This document shows positions 45,758-54,206 of a DNA stretch of 64,000 nt, piece by piece. Origin of the DNA: Pleurocapsales cyanobacterium LEGE 06147 (GTDB lineage Bacteria; Cyanobacteriota; Cyanobacteriia; Cyanobacteriales; Xenococcaceae); contig JADEWQ010000004.1 in the NCBI GenBank assembly GCA_015207585.1, forward strand, positions 37,972 through 101,971, in the 5' to 3' direction. The notes beneath the pieces were generated by a model. It ran no database searches, had not been told where the DNA came from, and saw only the letters and a list, made by a program, of their open reading frames with translations. Every line of letters begins with the position of its first letter. Position 1 is the stretch's first letter. A program made the translations under genes and the position numbers.

Positions 45758-46690
45758 TCAACCAAGGTGGTACTGGCGGTATACTTCTTTGGCAGCCCGA
45801 TGTAAGAGAGAATGGCGGTAGACTAACTCCTGCATATTTTCGGCATAACCACCACCAATAACGCTAGCTACTGGATAACCAGCCGCCAGAGAAGTGCTGA
45901 GGACAAGCATTTCACGCCGATAAATCCCCCGATCGCTCAGAGCCAATTTACCGAGGCGATCGCCCACATGAGCATCCACCCCAGCATCGTATAAAACTAA
46001 GTCTGGTTTGACCTCAGAAAGTAAGTCTGGTAGTTGTTTTGCCAATATTTGCAAATAACCATCATCATCTAAACCTACGGGTAAAGCAATATCTAAATCG
46101 CTTTGTTGTTTTTTGGCAGGAAAATTAGCCTCGCAATGCATGGAAAAGGTAAAGACTCTCTCGTCATCTCGGAAAATCCAGGCAGTACCATCTCCCTGAT
46201 GCACGTCTAAATCGACAATTAAGATTTTTTTAACTATTTGCTGTTCGATTAAAACCCGAGCGGCGATCGCCAGATCGTTAAAAATACAAAATCCCGAACC
46301 GTAGTTAGGAAAGGCGTGATGAGTTCCTCCCGCCGTATTGCAGGCACAACCATATTTGAGGGCAAGTCGAGCAGTTAGAATCGTTCCTCCAACGGCAATA
46401 CAGGTTCGTCGAGCCAGGAACGGATTCCAGGGTAATCCAATACGACGTTGGACTTTAGGTTCGAGCGTTCCCTCGCAGTAAGCTAGAACGTAATCAGGAG
46501 TATGAACTACTTCAATTAATTCTCTAGCTGGTAATTCGGGAGTAAATATTTGCTCTGGATTGGTTATTCTATCTTTAAGTAGTAGCTCGTATAATAACCC
46601 AAACTTAGGCATCGGAAAACGATGTCCTTCTGGTAGGGGAGCAACGTAATCGGGATGGTAGACAACAGGTAAGTCCATGCTCAACTGCAC
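45758..46690 (-). CDS. histone deacetylase superfamily hydrolase, second member
   Basis: The 310-residue protein is a zinc-dependent deacetylase of the class IV-like bacterial subgroup. Motifs are GGTHHAFPNYGSGFCIFNDL near residues 120-139 (active-site His pair), VDLDVHQGDGTAWIF near 157-171 (zinc Asp and His) and LYDAGVDAHVGDRLG near 230-244 (third zinc ligand). It differs clearly from the member at 13701-14615, which has HHGNGT and GYDANYAD. The acetylated substrate is unknown. It ends 77 bases upstream of ndhC on the same strand. Confidence 0.94.
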   Translation of the reverse strand: MQLSMDLPVVYHPDYVAPLPEGHRFPMPKFGLLYELLLKDRITNPEQIFTPELPARELIEVVHTPDYVLAYCEGTLEPKVQRRIGLPWNPFLARRTCIAVGGTILTARLALKYGCACNTAGGTHHAFPNYGSGFCIFNDLAIAARVLIEQQIVKKILIVDLDVHQGDGTAWIFRDDERVFTFSMHCEANFPAKKQQSDLDIALPVGLDDDGYLQILAKQLPDLLSEVKPDLVLYDAGVDAHVGDRLGKLALSDRGIYRREMLVLSTSLAAGYPVASVIGGGYAENMQELVYRHSLLHRAAKEVYRQYHLG

Positions 46691-46711
46691 TTAACATTCA
46701 TGAGCGTTAAA

Positions 46712-47371
46712 TCAAGTTAATTGATTTTCTACACGAACCTCTGGCAAGGGAGGACGCAGACATAAATAAACCAAAGTACCAAATAAAGGAATGAAGCTAA
46801 TTGTCCAAAAAACCCAATTTTGTTTCATTCCTCTTTTAGCTAAATCATCTTTAATTAAGGCAGGAAAAAATAAGCACAATATACCAAAATCAAGACTCAT
46901 TACCTGAATAAAGCGACCGGTTTGCCACTTTTGAATAAAATCTGTCCAGTTGCCGTAAAGCAAACCAAAACCGAGTAGAACAATTGTTCCTACAGTTAAA
47001 GCAATACCTGTCACGGGGGAGTCTAGGATTTTCAGTAAAAGATTTTTCTCTCCTTGCCAATTGGGATTGGGTTGACGTAAAGCTAAGTAAGGTAGAAGAG
47101 CAAATGCTCCGACACCAAAGGAAGTAATGGCAAAAGGCCAAGCCCAGATTTTTTGTCCCTTACCGTCTATAAACAGAAAGCAAGCGTAAATCATAGGCAA
47201 AATACCCATCAGATTAAATAGGGAAATAATGAGGGGATTAATACCTTGCCAGTTACCCGTAGATAAATCGAGGATTAAATCAAAGGTATCCGGTTGGTTT
47301 GGAGGAGCGAAAAAAAAGGCGTAGCCAATAAAACTTAACCACACTAACCAAATGCTAATTGAACGCAACAT
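46712..47371 (-). CDS. conserved integral membrane protein of unknown function
   Basis: The 219-residue protein has about six hydrophobic segments, beginning SISIWLVWLSFIGYAFFFAP and including LFNLMGILPMIYACFLFIDG near residues 51-70 and FWTISFIPLFGTLVYLCLRP near 188-207. The pattern is like conserved cyanobacterial/plastid membrane proteins without known role, and I cannot name it. It lies 21 bases upstream of the second deacetylase gene on the same strand and could be cotranscribed. Confidence 0.75.
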   Translation of the reverse strand: MLRSISIWLVWLSFIGYAFFFAPPNQPDTFDLILDLSTGNWQGINPLIISLFNLMGILPMIYACFLFIDGKGQKIWAWPFAITSFGVGAFALLPYLALRQPNPNWQGEKNLLLKILDSPVTGIALTVGTIVLLGFGLLYGNWTDFIQKWQTGRFIQVMSLDFGILCLFFPALIKDDLAKRGMKQNWVFWTISFIPLFGTLVYLCLRPPLPEVRVENQLT

Positions 47372-47394
47372 TCCTTGCTAAATTAATTTGTTAC

Positions 47395-47715
47395 TTAATA
47401 TTTGTAATGATAACGACAAGCCAAAAAATCAATCTGAGTATTTCCCACTCGATAGACAAGCCGATGTTCTAAATCGATTCGTCGCGACCAGATATCTGCA
47501 TCCAAATACTTTAATGGTTCTGGTTTACCAATCCCCTCGAAGGGATCTTTCATAACAGCAGTTACCAAATCCAAAATTTTCGATGCTTTCTGAAAATCTT
47601 GCTTGAACCACCAAGCCAAATCTTCTTTAAACCTAGAACTAAAACCAGGACTGCGATTAACTATAATTGGCTGAATTTCTTCGCTTTCAGCTTTCTTTTT
47701 CTTCTTCTTGCTCAA
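47395..47715 (-). CDS. yoeB: YoeB-family toxin
   Basis: The 106-residue protein is a Txe/YoeB-like RelE-fold mRNA interferase: FKEDLAWWFKQDFQKASKIL near residues 29-48, DPFEGIGKPEPLKYLDADIW near 57-76, and the catalytic C-terminus SRRIDLEHRLVYRVGNTQID ending in CRYHYKY with the conserved His-Tyr. The Lys-rich first 10 residues are unusual and may result from a start upstream of the true one. It overlaps the antitoxin gene by 29 bases. Confidence 0.92.
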   Translation of the reverse strand: MSKKKKKKAESEEIQPIIVNRSPGFSSRFKEDLAWWFKQDFQKASKILDLVTAVMKDPFEGIGKPEPLKYLDADIWSRRIDLEHRLVYRVGNTQIDFLACRYHYKY

Positions 47716-47992
47716 ATCCCAACTCCTGCTGAAGTTCTGCGATAGTTTGAGGTTGAATCTTTTCCGTTTTCGACTCCTCTATTGCATCCAATAACCGACG
47801 TGCATTCGCAGGAGAGCGCAAAAGGTAAACTGTTTCCACCAAACTTACCAAATCTGACTCGGCAATCAAGGCTACATTTTCACCGTCACGACGGTTGATG
47901 ATATACACCTGATGATTTTCTACTACCAGATCTAACAACTTGAAAAAGTCATTTCTCGCATTAGTTGGAGATGTAATTTTGTAAGAAAACAT
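47687..47992 (-). CDS. yefM: YefM-type antitoxin
   Basis: The 101-residue Phd/YefM protein starts MFSYKITSPTNARNDFFKLL, has QVYIINRRDGENVALIAESD in the DNA-binding and dimer region, and an acidic C-terminal toxin-wrapping tail (IAELQQELGFEQEEEKES). It would neutralise YoeB and repress the operon. A palindromic TGTACA-containing operator lies just upstream. Confidence 0.93.
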   Translation of the reverse strand: MFSYKITSPTNARNDFFKLLDLVVENHQVYIINRRDGENVALIAESDLVSLVETVYLLRSPANARRLLDAIEESKTEKIQPQTIAELQQELGFEQEEEKES

Positions 47993-47994
47993 TA

Positions 47995-48020
47995 TTTTAT
48001 GTACGTATTTATGTACATTA
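47995..48020. promoter_or_regulatory. putative YefM operator
   Basis: Two ATGTAC sites (47999-48004 and 48011-48016), the second as the palindrome ATGTACAT, lie directly before yefM. The TGTACA core is the same as in the well-studied E. coli yefM-yoeB operator. Binding is inferred. Confidence 0.55.
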
Positions 48021-48031
48021 ATTATAAAACA

Positions 48032-48883
48032 TTATTTTCCTTGGCAATTAGGACAAAAGTGGGCAGAACGTCCGCTTAACTTAATCTTTTCAATAGGAGT
48101 ACCGCACGCGCGGCAGGGTTCTCCTTTTCTGCCATAAACCCAAGCCCCATCACTGTAGTTACCACTTACACCTAAAAGATTGAGAAAATTACTGAAAGTA
48201 GTACCGCCTCTATTTATAGCAGTTTGCAGTACGGCAATAATGGCTGCATGAAGACTTTCGATTTGTGCTTCAGTTAGACTAGTTGCGATCGCTTCAGGTT
48301 TAATCCCACTTTTAAATAAAGCTTCATCAGCATAGATGTTTCCTATTCCTGCCACCACGCCCTGATCTAACAGTAAAGTTTTAACGTTACGATTGCTATT
48401 GCTTAACTTTTGAGCGAAATAAGCTAAAGAAAATCCTTCAGATAGGGGTTCGGGACCTAATTGTTGCAAACCCGTAATAATCTTTTCCGTCGGTACTTGG
48501 GGCGGTACTAACCAGAATTTGCCGAAGGTGCGAATATCGACAAAACGTAATTCTTGATTATCTGGGAAAAAAAGTCTGATGCGAGTATGTTTTTGTAGCG
48601 GTTCGTCTTGTGACAACCATAATAGCTGTCCAGTCATGCGCAGATGTACGCCCAACCAACCTGCAGGTTGTGAAGACAGGTTTTGTAATTGAGCTAATAA
48701 ATATTTACCACGTCTGTGCCAAGTGGCGATCGCTACTCCTTCTATTCCTTGCCCAAACTCAGATACAGAAACAGGATAGGCAAGTGTTCTAGGCAAGAGA
48801 ACTTCCCAACCCTGAATTGGTTGCTTCAGGGTCAATTTATTGAGACCCCGACGTACTGTTTCTACTTCTGGCAATTCTGGCAA
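48032..48883 (-). CDS. mutM: formamidopyrimidine-DNA glycosylase
   Basis: The 283-residue enzyme removes 8-oxoguanine and Fapy lesions and nicks the abasic site. It starts MPELPEVETVRRGLNKL, so the catalytic Pro2 and Glu3 are in place. GNIYADEALFKSGIKPEA is near residues 181-198, and the C-terminal zinc finger shows GEPCRACGTPIEKIKLSGRS with CPNC. Length is normal. It is alone between the YefM operator and a DUF6391-like gene. Confidence 0.97.
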   Translation of the reverse strand: MPELPEVETVRRGLNKLTLKQPIQGWEVLLPRTLAYPVSVSEFGQGIEGVAIATWHRRGKYLLAQLQNLSSQPAGWLGVHLRMTGQLLWLSQDEPLQKHTRIRLFFPDNQELRFVDIRTFGKFWLVPPQVPTEKIITGLQQLGPEPLSEGFSLAYFAQKLSNSNRNVKTLLLDQGVVAGIGNIYADEALFKSGIKPEAIATSLTEAQIESLHAAIIAVLQTAINRGGTTFSNFLNLLGVSGNYSDGAWVYGRKGEPCRACGTPIEKIKLSGRSAHFCPNCQGK

Positions 48884-48950
48884 AGTTAGGATTATTCCTC
48901 GATTAATTCGACTAAATTGAATAATAAGTCATAATTTGAACTTTTTTTTG

Positions 48951-49592
48951 TTAGTCTTGCCAATTTAAGCTGACAAAATGAGCCGGACGACCCCACATAT
49001 CAACGGTTTTTGTAATTTCTCGTACTTTAAGATTAAAGGGAATGGCAGTAGTAAGATATCGCTGCACGGACATGCCGAGATCTGGGGCAAAATAATTAGC
49101 AGTAGTGGTAGCCAACCCTAAACCTAGAAGTTGTCCGAGTGGTTCTCGCGGTCCTAATAAATAGGTTGTCAAGATCATGCCCGTAGTCAGCAACATAGCC
49201 ACAGAAACGTTCGTACCGCAGCGAGGATGAAGAGCCAAATCCCATTCTCCTTTTTTGAGGCGAGTGAGGGCGAGGCGTACGGCTCGTTTGAGATTTAAAA
49301 GATTCATCTCACCATAGAGATAAAAGCCTTTATCGGTAGAAAGCCCACCAATGGCTTCATTGTCTTGCCAAGGTGAGTTCGTTTTCCCTTGATTATTATT
49401 CATCCGCTCGATCTCGCTTAATACCCAGACGGTGGCGTGTTCTAACGCATGTACCTGACGCAACATTAAAAGCTCTTTCAATCCAGGGATAAAACCTAAC
49501 TGTTGCAGTAGTTCGCTATCTTGAGTTGGGCGGGGATAGAAGAAACCAAAATTCCAGAAATTGTCGCGGTCAACGTAAGCTGCATCGGTCAT
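48951..49592 (-). CDS. conserved protein, DUF6391-like
   Basis: The 213-residue protein contains RQVHALEHATVWVLSEIERM (residues about 45-64), LSTDKGFYLYGEM, RLKKGEWDLALHPRCGTN (about 112-130) and two hydrophobic segments. The HALEHATVWVL and LHPRCGTN blocks with conserved His, Glu and Cys are characteristic of a family found in cyanobacteria whose function I do not know; the residues would suit a metal site in a membrane protein. It is a single gene. Confidence 0.75.
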   Translation of the reverse strand: MTDAAYVDRDNFWNFGFFYPRPTQDSELLQQLGFIPGLKELLMLRQVHALEHATVWVLSEIERMNNNQGKTNSPWQDNEAIGGLSTDKGFYLYGEMNLLNLKRAVRLALTRLKKGEWDLALHPRCGTNVSVAMLLTTGMILTTYLLGPREPLGQLLGLGLATTTANYFAPDLGMSVQRYLTTAIPFNLKVREITKTVDMWGRPAHFVSLNWQD

Positions 49593-49879
49593 AGTTGTTG
49601 CTAATTATAATTTTAGTGTTCCAGCTCGCTGCGTAGAAACATTTGAGCTAACTAGATTTTCCCTTACTTTTATCAAATTAGTTGCTGAGTTATTTCTATT
49701 TTATGTAATCTGATTACCGAAAATTTGGGTTGCAAGCCTTGCCCTTCTAGGGCAACTTTGTGGCAAAATATCTTCAAGTTGGTCTACTCCATCCTGTGTT
49801 CGTGGGAAGCAGGTACCCAAAATAACCACGTAAAGCCGAGAGTAGCACTCCTAGGCGCGAACAACCTCTCTAAAAACGT

Positions 49880-50758
49880 ATGGACTCCAACAGAGTACCG
49901 AAAACCAGAGAAAATCAAATAATTGTACCGCGATCGCCAATGTTGCGCAGTCAAGATACTGTCTCGGACCTTCTTCGAGTTGAACGCCATTATCAGCCTG
50001 CTAATCGGGAATCTGAGTGTTGCCTGCCCAATTACCTCCTCAGTATTCATCTCGGTCAACCGATTCAGTTAGAACGAACAATAGACGGGCAACGCAGCAG
50101 CGATCGCTTGGTTAAAGGCGACATTATGATTACGCCTCCCTATCTGCATCGCAAATTGTTTTGGGATACTGATGCGGAATTCTTATTACTTCGTCTTGAA
50201 CCGAAGTTGTTTACTCATGCCGTTTACGAATTAGTCAATGCAGATTATATCCAAATTGTGCCGCAGCTTAAGATTTGTGACCCTCTAATTCAGCAAATTG
50301 GTTTGGCACTCAAAGCAGAACTAGAAATAGATGGGTTAAGCGATCGCCTTTATGGGGAGTCGATGGCAAATGCATTAGCCGTTCATCTCTTGCGGCACTA
50401 CTCAACTCGAAAACAGGACATAAGGGTTTACTCCGGTCGTTTAGCCAATCATAAATTACAACAGGCGATCGACTATATTCAAGCTCATCTAACAGAAGAT
50501 ATATCTTTAAAAGCGATCGCCGCCGAACTCGGTATGAGTCAGTATCACTTTGCCCGACTGTTCAAACAGTCTACAGGTTACTCTCCTTATCAGTATGTAA
50601 TTAAACTCCGGATCGAACGTGCTCGAGAATTAATGATGCAGGAGCGGCAGAACATTGCCAACATTGCCCTGCAGGTTGGTTTTGCCAGTCAAAGTCAGTT
50701 TAGCAGACACTTTAAGCGCTTTACCGGAGTTACACCCAGACAATTTCTCAAAAAGTAG
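49880..50758 (+). CDS. AraC-family transcriptional regulator
   Basis: The 292-residue protein has a cupin-like N-terminal sensor (residues about 45-160, VKGDIMITPPYLHRKLFW) and a C-terminal AraC/XylS double helix-turn-helix: LKAIAAELGMSQYHFARLFK near 220-239 and IANIALQVGFASQSQFSRHFKR near 268-289. It precedes two ABM genes by 128 bases on the same strand and probably controls them, in response to a small molecule not known. Domain order resembles activators of detoxification genes. Confidence 0.93.
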   Translation: MDSNRVPKTRENQIIVPRSPMLRSQDTVSDLLRVERHYQPANRESECCLPNYLLSIHLGQPIQLERTIDGQRSSDRLVKGDIMITPPYLHRKLFWDTDAEFLLLRLEPKLFTHAVYELVNADYIQIVPQLKICDPLIQQIGLALKAELEIDGLSDRLYGESMANALAVHLLRHYSTRKQDIRVYSGRLANHKLQQAIDYIQAHLTEDISLKAIAAELGMSQYHFARLFKQSTGYSPYQYVIKLRIERARELMMQERQNIANIALQVGFASQSQFSRHFKRFTGVTPRQFLKK

Positions 50759-50885
50759 CAAGAATCTTCTAAAGCCGCAAAAAACGACTATACAGCAGCA
50801 AGCAAACTCCGTATCATTAGTTCGAGCGATTGGCTTTGTTCGATTCTATCAATTATTGCATTCCTAACAGAAGGAGATCTTCTCA

Positions 50886-51539
50886 ATGCTCACCGTATTC
50901 AAGGACAATCCAGTCCTGGCAAAACTAGATATTTTTGTTACTCAGCCCGACCAACAATGGTTATTGTTGGATAGTTTGATAGCTTACACTCACGACATCC
51001 TTAAACAGCAACCTGGATATCTTGCCCATGCAATTCATCGCAGCTTAGATGGACTGCGTGTCGTCAATTACGTGCAGTGGCAAAGTCAAGCCGATTATGA
51101 AGCTTATATCAATAACCGCGACATTGCTTTGGCGACTAAGATTACTGGCTTTTTTGCTCCAGATTCCCATCTTTACGACATTTTTATGAGTGAGCCAGCA
51201 GACAGCCAAATGCAAATTACAGCGAATATGCCGGAACTTGTCAACTTTGGTATGTTTAGATTGAAAGATCCTGTCAATCAGCTCCGTTTTTTAGAAGCAA
51301 CCGCAGAAGCGATACGGCAGATCTCAGGGCAAGCTGGATTAATTACTACGCACTTTCATCGATCGCTAGACGGTGCCCGCGCGATTAATTATGGGTTGTG
51401 GAGTTCCCAAGAACTGTATGCCAAGATGAACGCAAATCCTCCGATGGCTGAACCTCTCATGGTGATGCGCTCACTCGCCAACAACGAGTTTCAAATGTCG
51501 CTTCACGAGGTTGTTTTCACTGAGTCAACTAATTCATAA
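50886..51539 (+). CDS. two-domain antibiotic biosynthesis monooxygenase-like protein
   Basis: The 217-residue protein contains two ABM (dimeric alpha-beta barrel) domains: AIHRSLDGLRVVNYVQWQSQ (residues about 53-72) and THFHRSLDGARAINYGLWSSQ (about 157-177) mark the same place in each repeat. ABM enzymes oxidise polycyclic or quinol substrates without cofactor, and others degrade heme. The substrate is unknown. AAGGAG lies before the ATG. It forms a pair with the following paralog and is likely under the AraC regulator upstream. Confidence 0.9.
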   Translation: MLTVFKDNPVLAKLDIFVTQPDQQWLLLDSLIAYTHDILKQQPGYLAHAIHRSLDGLRVVNYVQWQSQADYEAYINNRDIALATKITGFFAPDSHLYDIFMSEPADSQMQITANMPELVNFGMFRLKDPVNQLRFLEATAEAIRQISGQAGLITTHFHRSLDGARAINYGLWSSQELYAKMNANPPMAEPLMVMRSLANNEFQMSLHEVVFTESTNS

Positions 51540-51589
51540 TACTAGTGAAGCACGATCTTCATGGGTTGACTGTTTAGGAGCATGGAACT

Positions 51590-52219
51590 GTGGTACAGAT
51601 TGACCGGACTAATACTGCGATCGTTGGGCTAGACTTGTACGCGGTTGCCGAACGTCATCAACCAGCCTTAATTGAAGCAGTTGTCCGAGAACAAATTAAA
51701 TCTTGGATTGACCATCCTTACTTTGTCTCAGCCAGCGTACATCGCAGTCTAGATGGCGTGAGAGTTTTTACGTATAGCCAATGGAATCCTAAATTCGATC
51801 GTCGCAGTTTGCCTCGCTCAAGCGTGTTTGATGAGTTCTTTCCGCCCGAGTCACTATTACTGGAAGTAACTGCTAGTAAATCGCGATCGGCAGAAGTTGA
51901 AATTGCCCAAGGCGATCTTTTGACCCATCTTGCTGAATTTCGCATGATGCCGGTTCATCAACCGGAGATGATTAGACGAACCTCTGCCGAATTAGAACGT
52001 GCCATGAGCAGCTCGCCAGGGTTACTCTCAGCTACTTTTCATCGAAGTTTAGATGGTACTCGAATGTTTAACTACGGTCAATGGGAGAGTAGGGAAGCAT
52101 TTGAAGCAATTCTCAAACAACCTGGTTTCAACTCAGAACAGCCGTATTGGGAAGGTTTAGCCCGAAATGAATTTCATCTGTACAATGTCGTACACGTTCA
52201 AACTAACGAAAATCCTTAA
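51590..52219 (+). CDS. two-domain antibiotic biosynthesis monooxygenase-like protein, paralog
   Basis: The 209-residue protein (GTG start) again has two ABM domains: ASVHRSLDGVRVFTYSQWNP (about 46-65) and ATFHRSLDGTRMFNYGQWES (about 146-165), followed by LKQPGFNSEQPYWEGLARNE. It is a paralog of the gene 50 bases upstream and of the fragment at 30233-30496, whose C-terminus is nearly identical in pattern. Both copies are intact. The repeated HRSLDGxRxxNYxQW motif suggests a shared fold and substrate type. Confidence 0.9.
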   Translation: MVQIDRTNTAIVGLDLYAVAERHQPALIEAVVREQIKSWIDHPYFVSASVHRSLDGVRVFTYSQWNPKFDRRSLPRSSVFDEFFPPESLLLEVTASKSRSAEVEIAQGDLLTHLAEFRMMPVHQPEMIRRTSAELERAMSSSPGLLSATFHRSLDGTRMFNYGQWESREAFEAILKQPGFNSEQPYWEGLARNEFHLYNVVHVQTNENP

Positions 52220-52287
52220 TTAGTCTAATGTAAATGATTTCTTCTTTAAGACCTATAAAAGTTTTTTTATTTTGAATCTTAATTTAG

Positions 52288-53268
52288 TTATGTTGTTTGA
52301 GCAGCAGCTAAATTTTCCCAATTTTGATAAAGTTCTTGGGCATAGTACATAATATCTTCGCTTTTAAGTCGAATTTTTGCTTTTGCTCTGGGATATAAAC
52401 TTTCTAGACAACTAGTATCTTGTTCTACTACTACTGCTGCTATTTGTAACAAAGATTCTTGGAGCATTTCTTTGAGTTCTGGTTTAGAAAACTTGGCATA
52501 CATTAAAATAAAAGTTTTAGTAGAATTTTCCGTTTCTGGATAAAGAATATGTCCTTGATAAGTCTTTATGTCGGCAGTGTTTAAACGGAAGAACTGTGAT
52601 GAGGGGAAAATATATTCCAAAAAGTTGTTCATTATTTTGGGAAACGCTCCCAGAGTTGGATTAGCTGCTATTTCTTCTGGGGTATAGTCCGCTAATTCAG
52701 CCGTTTGAGCAACAAGAGCGTAAATGCCATCTTTTTCGATAAATTCTGCACGACAAGATTTGACTTGGAACATCTCGCGATGAGTACCATTTTGATGATT
52801 GTGGTCGTAATTTATCAACAGACTGGTTAGAAAATTACTTTTAATCCTTTTTTCGGCAGTAACTCCTATAAAATCGTACTCTTCGGCAATTTTCTCATGT
52901 AATTGCGGTATGGGCAGCCGAGGCTCAAAGCCACCATAAGTCCAAATTAAATCGCCAACAATAGTTAAGTCCAAAGTTTCAGCTATAGGAGCATTACTTT
53001 TACTTCCGTCTTGATACAAGTATCCTTGCCCATCGAATTCTAGTGTATGAAAAGGACAGGTAATAGTGTTTCGCTCTTGGCAAACCCAACCGTTAGAAAG
53101 AGGTGCTTGTAAATGAGGACAGACATTATTGAGAGCAGAAACCTGACCTGTCTTATTTTGCCAAAGTACATAATCTTGACCGTTGAGAGTCACTTTGAAA
53201 GGCTGATTTATTCCCAACATAGATTTGTGGGCAATCAACCAAGGTGCGCCTGGTAAAATTGCTTGCAT
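52288..53268 (-). CDS. Rieske-type non-heme iron oxygenase
   Basis: The 326-residue protein has a Rieske domain with CPHLQAPLSNG (residues about 50-60) and CPFHTLEFDG (about 71-80), which bind the 2Fe-2S cluster. The catalytic domain contains YDHNHQNGTHREMFQ near 153-167, the mononuclear iron site region of aromatic-ring hydroxylating oxygenases and related demethylases. It is transcribed away from a TetR regulator. The reductase partner is not adjacent and the substrate is unknown. Confidence 0.92.
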   Translation of the reverse strand: MQAILPGAPWLIAHKSMLGINQPFKVTLNGQDYVLWQNKTGQVSALNNVCPHLQAPLSNGWVCQERNTITCPFHTLEFDGQGYLYQDGSKSNAPIAETLDLTIVGDLIWTYGGFEPRLPIPQLHEKIAEEYDFIGVTAEKRIKSNFLTSLLINYDHNHQNGTHREMFQVKSCRAEFIEKDGIYALVAQTAELADYTPEEIAANPTLGAFPKIMNNFLEYIFPSSQFFRLNTADIKTYQGHILYPETENSTKTFILMYAKFSKPELKEMLQESLLQIAAVVVEQDTSCLESLYPRAKAKIRLKSEDIMYYAQELYQNWENLAAAQTT

Positions 53269-53332
53269 TATTTTCTTTTAAATGATTAAAACAAAGACTA
53301 TCTCTCACGCTAGAGCGAGACGTGATAAAATC

Positions 53333-53371
53333 ATGACAGATTATTCATGTTCTAAATATGACAGATTATTC
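53333..53371. promoter_or_regulatory. direct repeats between the Rieske and TetR genes
   Basis: ATGACAGATTATTC occurs at 53333-53346 and again at 53358-53371, a 25-base period, in the 152-base gap between divergent start codons. It is a candidate TetR operator. Confidence 0.6.
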
Positions 53372-53420
53372 GCTTTTTTTAAATGAATATTTGTTAAGTA
53401 GAGAGTCCGTCTAAGATTTT

Positions 53421-54065
53421 ATGAATGATTCTTACTTAGAGGCTAGTTCGCTTCGTCGCTTACCTAAACAAGCTAGAAGTAAACAAAAAGTCAATAGGAT
53501 TCTTGATGCTGCTGCCGAAATATTTTTAGAAGTAGGATATAGTGAAGCGACAACGCATATGATCGCTGCACGTGCCAATACGGCTATAGGTTCGCTGTAT
53601 CAATTTTTTGCCGATAAACAGGCTATTTTTCAAGCACTAGAATTACGACATATCGAGCGAGGACGAAGTTTGGGAGAAAATATATTTTCGCTAGAGAAAG
53701 CAAAACTACCATTAGAGGAATTTGTAGAACAGATGGTGGAACAGTGTGTTCAGTTTTTTGAGCTTCCCGCTTCTAGAGCTATCTTTATGCAGTATTTTAC
53801 TAATGCCAGTTTGTTTCTACATATTGACGATAGTTTTACCCAAGAATTTGTCAAACTGTTGTCGGGTATATTATTACAGATGAATCCTGCTTTGAGTTCT
53901 CAAAGGTGCTATTTGTTTGCTGATGTATGTATGCAATGTTTTAATACTATGATGCTCAAGGCAATCCAAAGCGATGCTTCTTATCGCCAAAGCCTCTTAA
54001 AACAAACTAAAGAATTGTTAATCGCTTATCTTTATCCTCACATAAAAGCTTCTCAAAGAAGATAA
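53421..54065 (+). CDS. TetR-family transcriptional repressor
   Basis: The 214-residue protein has an N-terminal TetR helix-turn-helix: RILDAAAEIFLEVGYSEATT (residues about 26-45), MIAARANTAIGSLYQFFADK (about 47-66) and the ligand-binding helical C-terminal domain. It is divergent from the Rieske oxygenase and most likely represses that gene and itself until a substrate binds. The length is typical. Confidence 0.94.
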   Translation: MNDSYLEASSLRRLPKQARSKQKVNRILDAAAEIFLEVGYSEATTHMIAARANTAIGSLYQFFADKQAIFQALELRHIERGRSLGENIFSLEKAKLPLEEFVEQMVEQCVQFFELPASRAIFMQYFTNASLFLHIDDSFTQEFVKLLSGILLQMNPALSSQRCYLFADVCMQCFNTMMLKAIQSDASYRQSLLKQTKELLIAYLYPHIKASQRR

Positions 54066-54206
54066 TACTTTGCGTCTATTGATAGCAGAGTATAGAAGAC
54101 GTTAATAATTATTTATCCGAGCAAGCTTTAATCCAAGAAAATTTAAATTCAGTTTTCTAAAGTTATTGTATAAAAATAAGCTATTAGCTAAGAGCTAACG
54201 ACTAAT

